Source of the DNA: Halichoerus grypus
Lineage: Eukaryota > Chordata > Mammalia > Carnivora > Phocidae
Reading direction: 5' to 3'
NCBI RefSeq assembly: GCF_964656455.1
Contig: NC_135723.1
Location: 98,905,283-98,969,282 of the forward strand
Length of the DNA: 64,000 bases
The position numbers were made by a program, and so were the translations under genes. Under the pieces are notes generated by a model, which had not been told where the DNA came from, ran no database searches, and saw only the letters and a list, made by a program, of their open reading frames with translations. The stretch's first letter is position 1, and every line of letters begins with the position of its first letter. Positions 24,653-36,560 of this stretch are shown here, piece after piece.

Positions 24653-26053
24653 TGGCTTTTTTTTTTTTTTTAATAGAGGAAGGGGCCCTTGGAGGCAAAA
24701 GTGCTGAGGCCTCGTGAGAGCATCACATGGCCCTGCTCTTGGGTCTCCTGTGTGTCAGAAAGCATTCTAGACAGATCCGCAGTCAGAAATACTGAAATGT
24801 GTTCATGGCAAAAGAGTTAAGTCCTCAGTTTAGACAAAAAAAAAATCTCTACGCAGATTCATTTTCCAGGATGCCTCGATTCACGATAACCATTTTAGGA
24901 GAGAAGAGAGATTAATGTAGTTGCCCCATAAAATATTTTAAGCCCTCCTCCTCTCCGAAACAAAGCCCGCAGCATGAGAGCAAGAGAACATGACTACCGA
25001 TGCTGAGAAAATGCATTTTCTTCAAGGTGCTGCCGCCACTCTAATTCGCACCTTCTGAGAGGAGACAGACGTTCCTGACATGTACAGGCAGCTAGAAGAG
25101 GAGGGAGAATGAGGCCTGGCGAATGTGCCCAGCTGGGAAAATAAGCATTCAACTAACTCAGTCAGAGCTGGAAAGGAAAGCCCCCAAAGCAAACCTTGTG
25201 GAGAGCGTCCCTTGTCCTTTGTGAAAACGCAAATCAACTGACCTCTAAACCCCACCTGAGTCATAGAAGTCACTTGATGTAGGCAAATTAGAGACAGATT
25301 CGTTGGACTCTAACTTCTCTTCTGTATTTTGAAGAGTGCAGACCAGTGCCATCAGGAGTAATTAGCAGTTCACAAGGCGGAAGATCTTCAGTGACAGCGA
25401 CCTGTGTGAGGATGGGGTAGGAAATGCAGTTTCAAGAGTGGTGGTCGGCTGCCGTACCCCCTCGTTTATCGCTGCATCGTGCAGAATGGCCTGAACTGAG
25501 CACCTCTCTGGGCTTATTCTGACGACCAGAGGAGATGGTCTCAGACACCACCTTCTGGATTAGCATCTAGACTTCATCCTTTCTTTGACTCAACCACATC
25601 CCACTCTTAACTCCTAAGTCACTTGCAATTAAAATACCCTAATCCTGTGGGGGCTGGGGTGGGACAGGGGAGGAAGGAGGTACGTGCTGCCGTTGGGAGT
25701 ATCCCGTCCAACTTGATAGTGAAGGTGATGGGGAGGCGGAGGGTGTATTTCCAACTATGGTAATTGGGTATTTGTGTCTGCTGTACTTCTCTAGTTAGAT
25801 CCAGGCTATCATTTCAGCCTCTCAGAGCCCCTTCGGCTCATGACCCTGTGATCTCACGTATGACCACCCTTTCCACTAAATGCCATATGACCCATTGGTC
25901 AATGTGCCATTGATATCCTTATCTAAATTAATAAAATGTCAGCTTGGAATCATACCATGAAAATTCTCCTCTGAAGCCAATTTCTACCCATTGATCAAAT
26001 TCCACCCACAGTTCATCTTGTTTTAAGTCTACCTTTAAAATACTCTTACTGTC

Positions 26054-26250
26054 GGGGCGCCTGGGTGGCTCAGTTGCTAAGTGTCTGCCTTCGGCTCCGG
26101 TCATGACCCCAGGGTCCTGGGATCAAGCCCCGCATTGGGCTCCCTGCTCTGCAGGAAGCCTGCTTCTCCCTCTCCCACACCCCCTGCATGTTTTCCCTCT
26201 CTCGCTGTGTCTCTCTCTGTCAAATAAATAAAATCTTAAAAAAAAAAAAA
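26054..26250 (+). mobile_element. CanSINE, sense, apparently young
   Basis: Intact head, long A tail, and a perfect duplication aaaatactcttact on both sides. Confidence 0.96.
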
Positions 26251-26591
26251 AATACTCTTACTTTCATGAGCCCACACATACCTGTCTTGACCATGAAAAT
26301 GTCATGGGAGACAAAAAAATGCTTTGCTGAAAGGTAGGTAGCCTTTGTCAGAATTCCCCCAACCTAGTAGGCCATTACTCCAATCTGGAAATAAAGGCAT
26401 TGGTTTCAGAGCTACAACAGAGAAGAAGGTGTTGGGGGGAGAAGCACACTTCTGTGTAGACAGGCCTCCCTCCCGATCCACACCTCGACTCCATTCCAGG
26501 GCGGGTACAGTTGAAACATTCGGACTCCTGTGAGGATCCACCCCAGTTTCTGGTTCAGCCTCCACGCATCCATTAGGCTTTGTCTTCTTCT

Positions 26592-26820
26592 TCTTTTTTT
26601 TTAAGATTTTATTTATTTATTTATTTCAGAGAGGGAGAGAGAAGTGCACAAGCAGAGGAAGGGGCAGAAGGGGAAGGAGAAGGAGAGAGAGAATCTCCTA
26701 AGCAGACTCTCTGCTGAGCGCAAAGCCCGGAGCAGGGCTCAGTCCCAGGACCCCCAAGGTCATAACCTGAGCTGAAACCAAGAGTCAGATGCTCAATGGA
26801 CTGAGCCACCCAGGCGCCCC
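26592..26820 (-). mobile_element. CanSINE, older subfamily, antisense
   Basis: It has an extended purine-rich region (agaggaaggggcagaagggg), the variant agctgaaaccaagagtcaga, and the terminal ccacccaggcgcccc. An imperfect duplication, (g/c)ttttgtcttct-like, flanks it. Confidence 0.93.
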
Positions 26821-29525
26821 AGGTTTTGTCTTCTGAAAGTCAGCTCATATGTCAGAGTCCCAAGATTTGAATTCTTTCTTATGTTAATTATGTAACCTGG
26901 AGAGCCAATGGAGGGGAGCCCCCCCACCAGTACACTTTCTGATAACAGCTCTCTTCTCCTCTTTCTGTGTGTGTGTGACAGGTCTAATTGCCCTGGGAAA
27001 ACCATTGTCTTCAACCCCTACCTCCATGTCCATTTTCTAATGCTTTAATGGTCAGGCTTTCATGCAATCATAGCCCTCAAAGGATTTTTTTTTCTCTTGG
27101 GTAAGACAGCTTTAGACGCCCCTGGGGTAGGAATTACAATACAAGTGAGAACAAAGGAATATTTTACTGAATCATTCTATTTGACCTAATCTGGAAATAC
27201 AAAAATTTGTTAACACATTTTTCCTAGCCTATACTTCTGTTGTTTGTGACATAGATGAAGTCAGCACCCTCCCCTCCTCCCATCGCCCCAAATCCCCCTG
27301 CTCCCTAGGGAGTTAGCTTCACATGACCCTGGGCTAGTCTTGGCTGGAATACTCTTCAATGGTTTAGAGAGGCATTAAGGAAAACTTAAAAGCTAAACTC
27401 ACTCTCCTTATGGTGTTGGCTACAGTGTAATAGGGCTTTCCAAAACCTAAAAAAAAAAGTTTTAGCAGAAGCAGAGCACACACAGAAGAAATTATTTTTC
27501 AGTTTGGTAATTTTGTACATAAAATTCTATTTCTGCTGCTAACAAGTTAAAATGCAAAAGCAAAAGTGGGATAAAATCCAGTGAGTAAGAGGCAGGTCTG
27601 TTCATTTCCAACCTGTGGGAAACGCATTAGTGTTCTGTTCTCCAATAGCAAATAGCTAGGACACGTAGCTGATATTTACTAAGATTGTGAGAGGTAAAAT
27701 CAGACCTGCCTTTCTAATGAAGTCAACCACGGCACCCAACTCTGTGGTTTGACTGACAGGTACATCCAGTTTTCTGAAAGGTCTTGTTACTTTCAGCAAA
27801 GCCTGTTATTCTTAGCCCTGAAAAGTCATGCTGTGCAGCAGGGCACCCCAAGCTGCAGGAAGGGGGCACCAGGCTTTCTATCTCATATCTGACAACTTGA
27901 AACATTCAGGAGAAAGTGGAAAATTTATCTTTCAGATGTGTGTGTTCTGCATGATGCCAAATGTCAGGGTTTTGGAAACAGCTCAGGGATCCTGTCTTCC
28001 CTTTGTATTGTAATCACACTGGGTTATATTACTCAGCAAGTTTGTAGTTCTCAGATTAGATTTTAAGATAGGGAATGACAGTTCCAAGCTTTATATACAT
28101 TCCCCCAAAGTTCAGGGACTGTAATAAGTTTATGCAAATAAAAATGTAATACTTCATCATTTTGCAAAATAAGTGTGGGCTAGCATCTTCACGTTAAGAC
28201 ATTTCTTTTTATTATTATTTCTGGGGGAAAAGATCCAATCTTGTTTTATTAATCCTTAGAAAAAGATTTGCAATGTAGGAGGAGAAGATTCTGCTTCTCC
28301 CAACAGATTGCCTCTTTGTAACTGAGTTAGCATTTGTCACAGGTCAGAGCTATTTAAATCACACCTGCATATTTTAGTCCCGCCTTCCTCTGGAAGAGAA
28401 AAAAGCATATAATAAATACAAGGAAATTTCATTAGTGTCTTTCTCTCGGGGATTAATAAAATGTCATAGTACATAATTCTATACATCAGTTATGTACACG
28501 GATTTAATTCTAGCTGTGCACCTTTTGAAAGGCAGCTGATCAGGAAGACGTCACTGATCAAAAAATTTAGCCCGTGAGAGCAGAGAGCTGATGCTGAACC
28601 TGGATGCCTACATTTCAGGGCCCTGCCTAATGTTAATCATGCGATCATGTTGAAATGGAGGAATGGGGTTTGTGTGTGTTTATGTTGCTTTTTTAGCTGA
28701 ATGCCCTTGGCTTTTTTGTTGCCTTTTCCGCCCCCCGTCTTTTTTGAGTTTCTTTTGCTTACGGTTATTTCCCATTTATCTGTTCCATTGACCCACTCAG
28801 GCTCCTGTCCATACAACTATAACCAAATGGAAAAATTGTACCCAGTGTAATTAACCTTCATCCAGCTGTTCTGCCAGCCGAGACCCAGATGCTCAGCCCT
28901 AACCTTGAGAGTCGCAATTTAGGGTGGCTGCCAGCCCAACCGCACCCTAGTCGTGTTTCCCAGTGTGTATCATTTGGACTACTCCCCAATCTCATTTCAG
29001 TCTGATAGTCCAAGAATTATTTAAAACTTCACGCAGGCAGTGATTTCAAACCCACTTCCTATTTATTCCATTAGGGCCCATATAACCACTACTTCACTCT
29101 TGAGGCTGGTGGAGGGTTTCTATAGTAATGGCTATTCAACATTAAATAGACGACTGTCAAGGTAAGAGCAAGACAACTATATTTTCAGAGGAGTGCATTT
29201 TCAGTGAGATGGATTTCCAGATGATAGTACTTCTAGAAATAAATACATATATAAAGTCTGTTCGCATATAAAGACCTTTATATGTAAATATCTATAAAAT
29301 ATATATGTAAATATAAAATGTATATAAAAATATAAAGCTGTATTGGATCTAGATTTCCTACTTTCCCTTCCTCTCTCAAAGCCACATTCCACACCTATCG
29401 ACGCTGATAAACTTTGGCCTACCGTGAACTTGCCTCTACCTCAATCTCTGGTGTTGGTTCCCATCCCACACAACCCAAGTGTGGATGACAGACTGTCTAA
29501 CATATAGTCACGGTTCTCGTCATGC
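26821..29525. other. Longest element-poor stretch of intron 21
   Basis: About 2.7 kb without any repeat I recognise in a window where SINEs average one per 2 kb. No exon-like coding is seen. This is a natural place to look for conserved noncoding sequence. Confidence 0.45.
29235..29340. repeat. AT-rich low-complexity tract
   Basis: Repeated atataaa/tatgtaaata motifs without a fixed unit. No gene evidence. Confidence 0.7.
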
Positions 29526-29529
29526 ATGC

Positions 29530-29645
29530 AGTCCCTGGCTGATTCCTTTGTGCAAGAGGCTATTTTAGACATTTGGAGGAACACAAAGATAAGTAACATT
29601 CAGTCCTGCTCTCAAGAAAACTGTAAATCTAGTGGAGGCACAAAT
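29530..29645 (-). mobile_element. L2 3'-end fragment, antisense
   Basis: The segment gcaagaggctattttagaca, then ctgctctcaagaaaactgta and aatctagtggagg, is characteristic of antisense L2. Confidence 0.55.
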
Positions 29646-29984
29646 TCAGGTTTCTGGCCCATCTGGACAGGGAGAGAGCACACCTGGGCCAGGTAGGTAG
29701 AGCCCGGAGCAGAATCTGGGAGGAAGCCATTTGGAGCTCTCTTTTTGAAGGACTGGGGACCTCTGATGTTCTGAAGTGTGGATACTCACAGGAACTAAGC
29801 ATGAACAGAGGAAGAGAATAGAATTCCATTTGGGTGGAACAGAGGTGTTTAAAGCCAAAAATTAAGGAGTGCAGAGGAGCACCAAGTTTCTCCACAGTCG
29901 TATTCCCCAAAGAACAGTAGTGGGAGAGCCAACGGCACCGTGTTTTGCCTTTTCTGTTTATATTTTTTCCCATTTCCAGGGAAA

Positions 29985-30110
29985 TGAGAGAGAGAGAGAG
30001 GCAGGCTCCCCGCTGAGCAGGGAGCCTGACATGGGGCTCCATCCCAAGACCCTGGATCATGACCTGAGCCAAAGGCAGATGCTTAACCAACTGCGCCACC
30101 CAGGCGCCCC
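29985..30110 (-). mobile_element. CanSINE, 3'-truncated, antisense
   Basis: It lacks the poly-T and ATTTATT block. It starts in gagagagagagag and runs to ccacccaggcgcccc. Confidence 0.9.
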
Positions 30111-31699
30111 CTACTTAACATTGTTCTTGAAATGGACTCGTCATTTTCCCTTAAATAAATTTATGTTCAAAGGAGAGCATGTTATAAGGAAGTCTTGCAG
30201 TATAGCCGTAAAACGAAATACCAGTGTCACTTGCTGTAGCGATACAAGATTGGTAAAAACACATGGCATGGGAATATTGGGAAATTCAGTACCTGGAGCG
30301 TTCAGGTCTGAGGTCGGCTGTTAAAAAGCGAAACTGGCAAGTGTTGGAGTGATGAGCAAGATAGTCCAGTCCCAAACTGAGCCAACCTGACAGCTTCTTT
30401 GTGAAGGATTAAAAGAGGATGAGAAGAAAAGAACTTCCTCTCCCTGTGATCACATGTTATTTAATGTCCAGTCCGAGAATGACCTAAGGCCACCCCCAGT
30501 GCCACCAGTAGGAATATTCCCCCAGCAGAGTGAGGGAATGGATGGGACGGCTACCCCTCCATGATGGGGCCAGGTGCACCTGAGTCTCTGCAGAGCACAG
30601 GTGAGCTTGGGGGCTGGAACCTGGCTCTGCCATCTCCATCCATCCCACAGATTCTTAAAAGCCCATCCCAGCCCCTAACACGGTGATGGGAACACAAGAG
30701 AGCCTTGTCAAAAGTTTTAAATTGGGTCCCACTGACATTCTAAGATCTTTTGGCTCTCCTTCATAGAAAGCAAAGAATTGAGTTTACAGGGATATTTCAT
30801 ATCACATCCCCCCCTCGCAAAAAATATGGATAGGAATTTCTAAGACATATAAAACAAAACAAAAAAATCAGCTGATGGATAGGTTCCATGGGGGGCACCA
30901 GAAGAATATCCGGATGAGTTTAAATAGTCTCTAAGGTAAATGAGAAATCTCTGTTGAGGTGTCAGCATCTGGATTCCAGCCGCTGAAGCAGTGCTCATGC
31001 GTATGCACAGGACCTTGCATGGATCTGCGGTCGGGGTGGGGGGGGTGGCTTGTGCAGGTGCCCCTTCTCTCCCTTCTCACAGCACTCCTGCTGGGCACTT
31101 GGTATTCAGCAGCTGAAAAGCAGGAACCAGAAAGCTTGCTAATGCATTGCAAATGTAATCGCTGCCTCCTTCTTAAAAGTATCATCGTGCGCATTTCTTT
31201 GTAAGGTTTCACCTGGAATTGTGTCATATTTTAAGTGGGCTATTTGCTATAACCCACATCATTATGAAGGTAAGGTATTAAAATACCCAGGACAGCTTGA
31301 GAATGTAATTTCAGAAGTGATTGTACTGCATTTCTAAAATTAGCATTCTTCAGAGCAGGTCTCCCCCACATGCACCTCGGCCAAGACGTCTCCATGCAAA
31401 AAGTAGTTTCTTACAGTAAATTGTGCTGTAGTATTTGATTTCAGTGCGAAAGCCATTCAATTAATTTTACAGATTAACATAATTTACCTGTAATGAGCTC
31501 AAACACACTAAAGGGATAGCTTTACTATCAAGCCTTAGGTGTTCCGAAGAAGGACAGATTTGTATTCCAGACAAGCATCGACAGAACTTGCTGGTGCTTT
31601 AACTGAGGCTGGCAAAGCTGTGACGTCAGTTCATGGCATTTTTAAAAACTTTATTACTGGCTAAGTCACTAATGAAATATGTTCTTAAAGCGGTCTCTA

Positions 31700-31885
31700 G
31701 GGGCGCCTGGCTGGCTGAGATGGCTAAGTGTCTGCCTTTGGCTCAGGTCATGATCTCCAGGTCCTGGGATCGAGCTCAGCAGCGAGTCTGCTTCTCCTTC
31801 TCCCTCTGCCTCTCTCCATGCTTGTGCTGTCACTGCTTCTCTCTCTCTCTCTCAAATGAATAAATAAAATCTTTAAAAAAAAAAA
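31700..31885 (+). mobile_element. CanSINE, sense
   Basis: The head is ggggcgcctggctggctgag. A short deletion lies in the B-box to mid region (ggatcgagctcagcagcgag). The flanking duplication is aaagc(g/a)gtctcta. Confidence 0.94.
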
Positions 31886-32017
31886 AAGCAGTCTCTAATA
31901 GCCATTAAAAAAATTCTTTTGAACCTCGCTATGACATTTCTATAGAGTCCCTGACTAGAAATGCCAAAATCCAAGTGAATATAAAAACAACAATATAGTC
32001 TGTTTTTTGAGAGAGGG

Positions 32018-32120
32018 ATAATAACGCTCCCTTTTCCATAGGGTTATTCTGGGTATCAAATGTCTAATTTGTATAAAGCATCTAGTTTTAAAGGTTCAGT
32101 AAATGTTAACTCTTATCATT
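32018..32120 (+). mobile_element. MIR 3' fragment, sense
   Basis: The segment gataataacgctcccttttc, catagggttattctgggtat, then gtaaatgttaactcttatca, follows the MIR 3' part. Confidence 0.55.
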
Positions 32121-32129
32121 GTACAGCGT

Positions 32130-32255
32130 TTGTTCAGTTGTAGTCCTTGGTTGTTCACAAGCTTGGTTCCCCAGCTAGGTTGTGAGCTCCTTGGGGTAAA
32201 TTTCTGTATTTATGTCCTTCCTGCTACTGTTACTAGGAAGTGAATACACTCAATG
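32130..32255 (+). mobile_element. L2 3' end, sense
   Basis: The segment ggttgtgagctccttggggt, then tatttatgtccttcctgcta, leads into a repeat-expanded tail (next feature). Confidence 0.6.
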
Positions 32256-32302
32256 AATTGAATTGATTGAATTGAATTGAATTGAACTGAACTGAATTGA
32301 AG
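32249..32302 (+). repeat. Pentanucleotide microsatellite (TGAAT)n
   Basis: There are about ten imperfect units of tgaat/gaatt, with two tgaac variants near the 3' end. It starts where the L2 terminal tail should be, so it probably grew from the L2 3' repeat. Confidence 0.85.
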
Positions 32303-33370
32303 TCCCACCAGATGGCAGTAGCTCCCAGCCCCAAAATTCTTCCTTCATGAGCCCTGCTCCAGGGCTGGACAGGCTAAAAAGAATTCTCCATTTATGGACG
32401 AGAAGCGGCAGATGGAGTGAGCTTGTTCCCGGTGTCCTGCCACCAAGCAGCAGCTTGTTCTGGTGCCTCGACCACAGATGTGAGCCAGATAGGAATTTGG
32501 GAAGGCAAGGAGCTCAGGTCTCCCTTCCCACCCTGGTAACAAAGAATTACCCTGAGTCTCCTTGGATGGAGCAACCCTCAGCATGTTTCAAAGGAAGGCA
32601 GATCACCAGAAGGAGGGGATAGGAACCAAATATATGAACTCTTTGCAAGGAAGACAAGTTGGTGAACCCAGAACAAGGAATTCTGATATGAGACCAGGAG
32701 ACAAAGATTGAATCATTTACTTTGTATTCTTCCTTCAATGAAAATCTATGAATTTATTCATTCAAGAATCCTGCAATTATTGAGGAGAAAGTGGAGGAGG
32801 AAGAAGAGAACAGCCAGTGAGGGGTCAGTGGACCAGAGCCTCTTCCTGGTCATCAAGGGGACATCGTGACTGTGGGATTTTTTTGTTCAGTCACAGGTGC
32901 ATTCTGCCTCCCCATCCTAACTGGAACATGCTCTAGCTCAAAGTCACAGACTGAAATTTACTGCAGGAGAAAACTATGAAGAATCGTTAATTAAAATTTA
33001 TGTACTTGGCTGAGTAAGCCCCTGTTAGAATCCCCAGCATTACCATTCCTTGCTGCCCATCTCTTCTGTTAATCAAAATTCACATTGGGCTAGTACAGGT
33101 CAGTCACTGAATTGCTTCTTTAATAGGATGAGTAATCAATACATCCACTTCTGCCCCCAAGGCCTAAAAGATCCCTTCTCTACTGATTTATTCTTTCCTT
33201 AATGAGGAGTAAAATTTTATAAGACTGCTTTATCTGAGTCCATTCCTCAGTAAAAAACATCACCTGCTCAGATTTCAACTTTTTAAAGAAGTAGGTAGCC
33301 TTCTGTTTCCCAAAGTCTGTGTTTTTCACAGTTCAAGTGGAAGGGGAAATATCTCACATCTTTGTCCTTG

Positions 33371-33568
33371 TTTTTTTTTTTTCTTAAGATTTTATTTATT
33401 TTTTTGAGAGAGAGAGAGAGAGAGCACAAGCCGGGGGGAGAGGCAGATCTAGAGGAAGCAGACTCCCAGCTGAGCAGGGAGCCTGATTCAGGGTTCAATC
33501 CCAGGACCCTGGGATCCTGACCTGAGCTAAAGGCAGATGCTTAACCGACTGAGTCACCCAGGTTCCCC
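33371..33568 (-). mobile_element. CanSINE, antisense
   Basis: It runs from poly-T to gagtcacccaggttcccc. The duplication ttgtccttg is present on both flanks. Confidence 0.94.
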
Positions 33569-33704
33569 CTTGTCCTTGGTTTTAAAAGACAGTCACCACA
33601 GTCATCATAATCTCCCGTCCAGAACGCAAGTTGCCTTGCCCTTCTCTGAAGGGCCATTTGCCCACCACCTGGGTTGATAGCACTGCAGAATCAGTGCCTA
33701 TGCC

Positions 33705-33860
33705 CATGGTTCTCAAGCCTCAGCGGGCCACAGAGTCACCTGGAGGGCTTGTGGAAGCCCAGATTGCCAGCCCCCACCCCCACCCCCACCCCCGGCATTC
33801 CTAACAAGTTCCCAGGTGATGCTGATGCTGCTCGTCCAGGAACCGCACTTGTGAAAACCA
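33705..33860 (-). mobile_element. MER5A-type DNA transposon
   Basis: The segment atggttctcaagcctcagcg, cacctggagggcttgtggaa, cattcctaacaagttcccag and gatgctgatgctgctcgtcc covers most of a MER5A. A (CCCCCA)n tract (33773-33795) has grown inside it. Confidence 0.75.
33770..33796 (+). repeat. (CCCCCA)n tract
   Basis: About four units of cccccac lie within the MER5A copy. On the minus strand the G-runs could form a quadruplex. Confidence 0.8.
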
Positions 33861-34690
33861 CCCATAAGAAAGATCTAGAACTCCTTCAACGTTCATTTCT
33901 GCTACACAGATTGTAAAACTCAGGACAGAGGGTCAAAAAGGCACTGGCTTTACTGAGCTAACTGGTAAGACAATGTGTGGTTATATTAATTGAAACAGTA
34001 CATTAGAAACACCTCTACTCAGATGCCCCGCTAATTTGAATGTTAGTTTAGGAAGATGTCGAACTCACAGACTGGGGGGGAGGTAGGGATTCTTAAGTGC
34101 ACAGGTGTATTTGTGATTGAGTTGGGAAAGTTTCCTGACTTCCAAAACATCCATCAGATCCTAGCTGGGATTCTATAAACCTCAGAATTCCACGGGGATT
34201 GGATGCTGGAGAAAGAAAATATGCCGTTATAGGCTATGGGAACTCTCTCTCTTCTTTTTTCTAAATAAAGAATTCAGAAGAAGAAAGTTAAGAATGAGGT
34301 ACAAAACGGAACCATAGTTTACCAGGAGGGGGCCTTGTTCAATATGTGTAAGAGGGAAAAGAGAAGGAGAAAGATCAATCAGAAGCCAGTGAATGTGGTT
34401 GGTTTCAACAATACCACAGGTATTGGGAAGGTCTTTATGTGTGCATTTTATTTTAACAAATAGAGTCAGAGTCTCCTCACCCTACATGTTCTCTAGTAAC
34501 ACAGAGGTTCGTTTGCAGCAAAGTCTCCAGCCCTCAGCCTTCGAGTCATTTAATATTTCGTCTAAAAGAATATAACATCTTAAACTGAAACCTAGAGTAG
34601 GATTTCGACACAGGCGTTCAAAGACGAGGCTGTTACTGCTGCGATATGGTGAGTGGGAGAAGACTTATTTTCTCTTTCTTTATCTTTTAG

Positions 34691-34930
34691 AAACCGGGAG
34701 GATTGACCAAGAGATTCACAAATACAACACCCCAGGATTCACTGGGTGCCTCTCCAGAGTCCAGTTCAACCAGATTGCTCCTCTCAAGGCGGCCCTGAGG
34801 CAGACGAACGCCTCGGCTCACGTGCACATCCAGGGCGAGCTGGTGGAGTCCAACTGCGGGGCGTCCCCGCTGACCCTCTCCCCCATGTCGTCTGCCACCG
34901 ACCCCTGGCACCTCGATCACTTGGATTCAG
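34691..34930 (+). CDS. CNTNAP2: CNTNAP2 exon 22 (end of laminin-G domain 4 and start of linker)
   Basis: This internal exon has 240 coding bases. The acceptor is a pyrimidine-rich tract ending in ttttag (34681-34690) and the donor is CAG|gtaagg (34931). It starts with the last two bases of a split codon (aa, completing Glu if the previous exon ends in G), runs 79 full codons beginning [16 protein letters not shown], and leaves one base (g). The protein matches my recollection of Caspr2: the end of the fourth laminin-G domain with Cys codons at 34747 and 34855, probably disulphide-linked, and an N-glycosylation sequon (NAS) with its Asn codon at 34807. A Ser/Pro-rich linker follows, ending HLDHLDS. 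The family acts as neuronal surface adhesion proteins; Caspr2 pairs with contactin-2 and clusters Kv1 channels at juxtaparanodes. Exon number 22 is taken from the human gene. No earlier exon was recognised in the 34.7 kb upstream. Confidence 0.97.
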
Positions 34931-34959
34931 GTAAGGCAGCGTTGGCCAGGTGTCTTTAT

Positions 34960-35060
34960 TTCTTCAAACCTGTTTCATCGTCTGTAAGATGGGGTTAGGA
35001 GCAGGGCCAGTAAGGCTGGTAAGCTGTTGGAGGACTGAGGGCTCCAGGGAACGTGGGAGC
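34960..35060 (+). mobile_element. MIR fragment, sense, just after exon 22
   Basis: The segment tttcttcaaacctgtttcat, cgtctgtaagatggggttag matches the MIR core. It begins about 30 bases after the exon 22 donor. Confidence 0.55.
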
Positions 35061-35302
35061 CCAGGAGTGCTTAGCTACATACCAAGTGCCCAGAAGCTAC
35101 AGCCGTCAGCCTGGCTCAGAGCCAGAAGTACATAAGGCGAAGGGAAGGAACACGGAAACTGTTAACTCGAACTCATTTAAGCGAAATTAGGAGATGCCTA
35201 AACTGATGTCTACGATGTGACTTTGGGACCGACCTGGTTCGCTGTTGCCTTTAGGACTCTCCCTGCGGCCCCGAAGTCCAAAGTCTACTATCAGGGGAAA
35301 GA

Positions 35303-35718
35303 TTTTTTTTTTTTTAAAGATTTAATTATTGGGCGCCTGGGTGGCTCAGTTGGTTAAGCAACTGCCTTTGGCTCAGGTCATGATCCTGGAGTCCCAGGAT
35401 TGAGTCCCACATCGGGCTCCCTGCTCAGCAGGGAGTCTGCTTCTCCCTCTGACCCTCCTCCCTCTCATGCTCTCTGTCTCTCCTTCTCTCTCTTGCAAAT
35501 AAATAAAATCTTTAAAAAAAAAAAATTTTAAAAAAGAAGATTTAATTATTTATTTGAGAGGAGTGAAGGGGAGCAGAGGGAGAGGAAGAGAGAGCCCTAA
35601 GCCAACTCTGCACTGAGCATGGTATCCTACGAGGGGCTCGATCTTACAACCCCGAGATCAGGATCTGAGCTGAAACCAAGATTCCGACACTTAACCGACT
35701 GAGCCACCCAGACACCCC
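35303..35718 (-). mobile_element. CanSINE (antisense) split by a second CanSINE
   Basis: The outer copy begins with poly-T at about 35306, is interrupted at 35330, and resumes at about 35537 through gctgaaaccaagattccgac to gccacccagacacccc. It belongs to the older subfamily, which agrees with being the target of the insertion. Confidence 0.93.
35331..35536 (+). mobile_element. CanSINE, sense, nested in an antisense CanSINE
   Basis: The head gggcgcctgggtggctcag starts directly after aagatttaattatt (35317-35330), which recurs at 35537-35550. The duplicated target is therefore part of the outer SINE. Opposite orientations make a local inverted pair. Confidence 0.96.
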
Positions 35719-36184
35719 AGGAAAGATTTACTTAAAGCAATGAAGAGATCCATCTCCCAACCCTGTATGTATATGAATAATCCCATAGGCTTCCAGATTT
35801 TTAAGAGGTGCATTTAAGCTTACAGGACTCGGGATTTAGTCCCACTCCTGCAGGTGATAAGACATGTAATTGGAAAGCATAGGCCTACGATGAAAGGCTA
35901 CGGCTCTTGGCTGCAAAATTAATTGGGAGCAAATTCAGCATGCCCATCACATCGAGTGGCAGAGAGCCATAGGTACTTACTCTTTGCTCTACCCAGCCTG
36001 ACCTTGGGCCACCTCTCCAGGCCTCTGCACTGTCACCCCCAAGGTGAAGGGTGGGGTGTGATCTCTACGTGACCTCCAAATCGAACAGTCCGTGCATCTC
36101 CAGAGCGACATGTAAACACAGGAAGAGGACGGTGGAGGCAATGCGGCTCCATGACTCTCCCTGTCTCATTAGCAGATTAAAAAC

Positions 36185-36560
36185 ATGGGCATGTTTCCTG
36201 ATCTCGTTCCTCGGCTTCCTTGTGAATAAAACAGAGATAAGGTGACTGGGGCACCTAGGCGGCTCAGTCGGTTAAGCGGCTGCCTTCAGCACAGGTCATG
36301 ATCCCAGGGTCATGGGATCAAGCCCCCCATCGGGCTCCCTGCTCAGCAGGGAATCTACTTCTTTCTCTCCCTCTGCTGCTCCCCCTGCTCGTGCGTGCTT
36401 GCTCTCTCTCTGAAATAAATAAAATCCTTTTTTTTTAATGGAGATAAGAAGACCCAGTTCCCAGAATTCTATGTGGGACAACATACTGAAGGCACTTGGC
36501 GTGGTTGTAGACATGTAGCAAGCTTGTCAAAAGTTCAGCAGCAATAATATTAACAATGTG
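36185..36560 (+). mobile_element. MIR, sense, split by CanSINE
   Basis: The left part is cctcggcttccttgtgaata, aaacagagataa; the right part is ggcacttggcgtggttgtag and atattaac. The CanSINE at 36248 interrupts the core. Confidence 0.5.
36248..36438 (+). mobile_element. CanSINE, sense, nested in MIR
   Basis: It runs from ggggcacctaggcggctcag to aataaataaaatcc. The short duplication gagataag flanks it, and MIR sequence continues on both sides. Confidence 0.92.

Larger units (their letters stand above)
1..34690 (+). other. CNTNAP2: CNTNAP2 intron 21 (3' portion)
   Basis: Everything before exon 22 reads as intron. There is no exon-like open segment resembling laminin-G domain 4 and no conserved ORF. 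Repeats listed separately are CanSINEs, L2, MIR, MER5, L1 fragments and one MaLR LTR. The stretches in which I recognise nothing are about 4.7-6.2, 6.5-8.5, 10.8-12.1, 15.7-17.0, 24.7-26.0, 26.8-29.5 and 30.1-31.7 kb. The upstream limit of the intron is outside the window. Confidence 0.85.
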
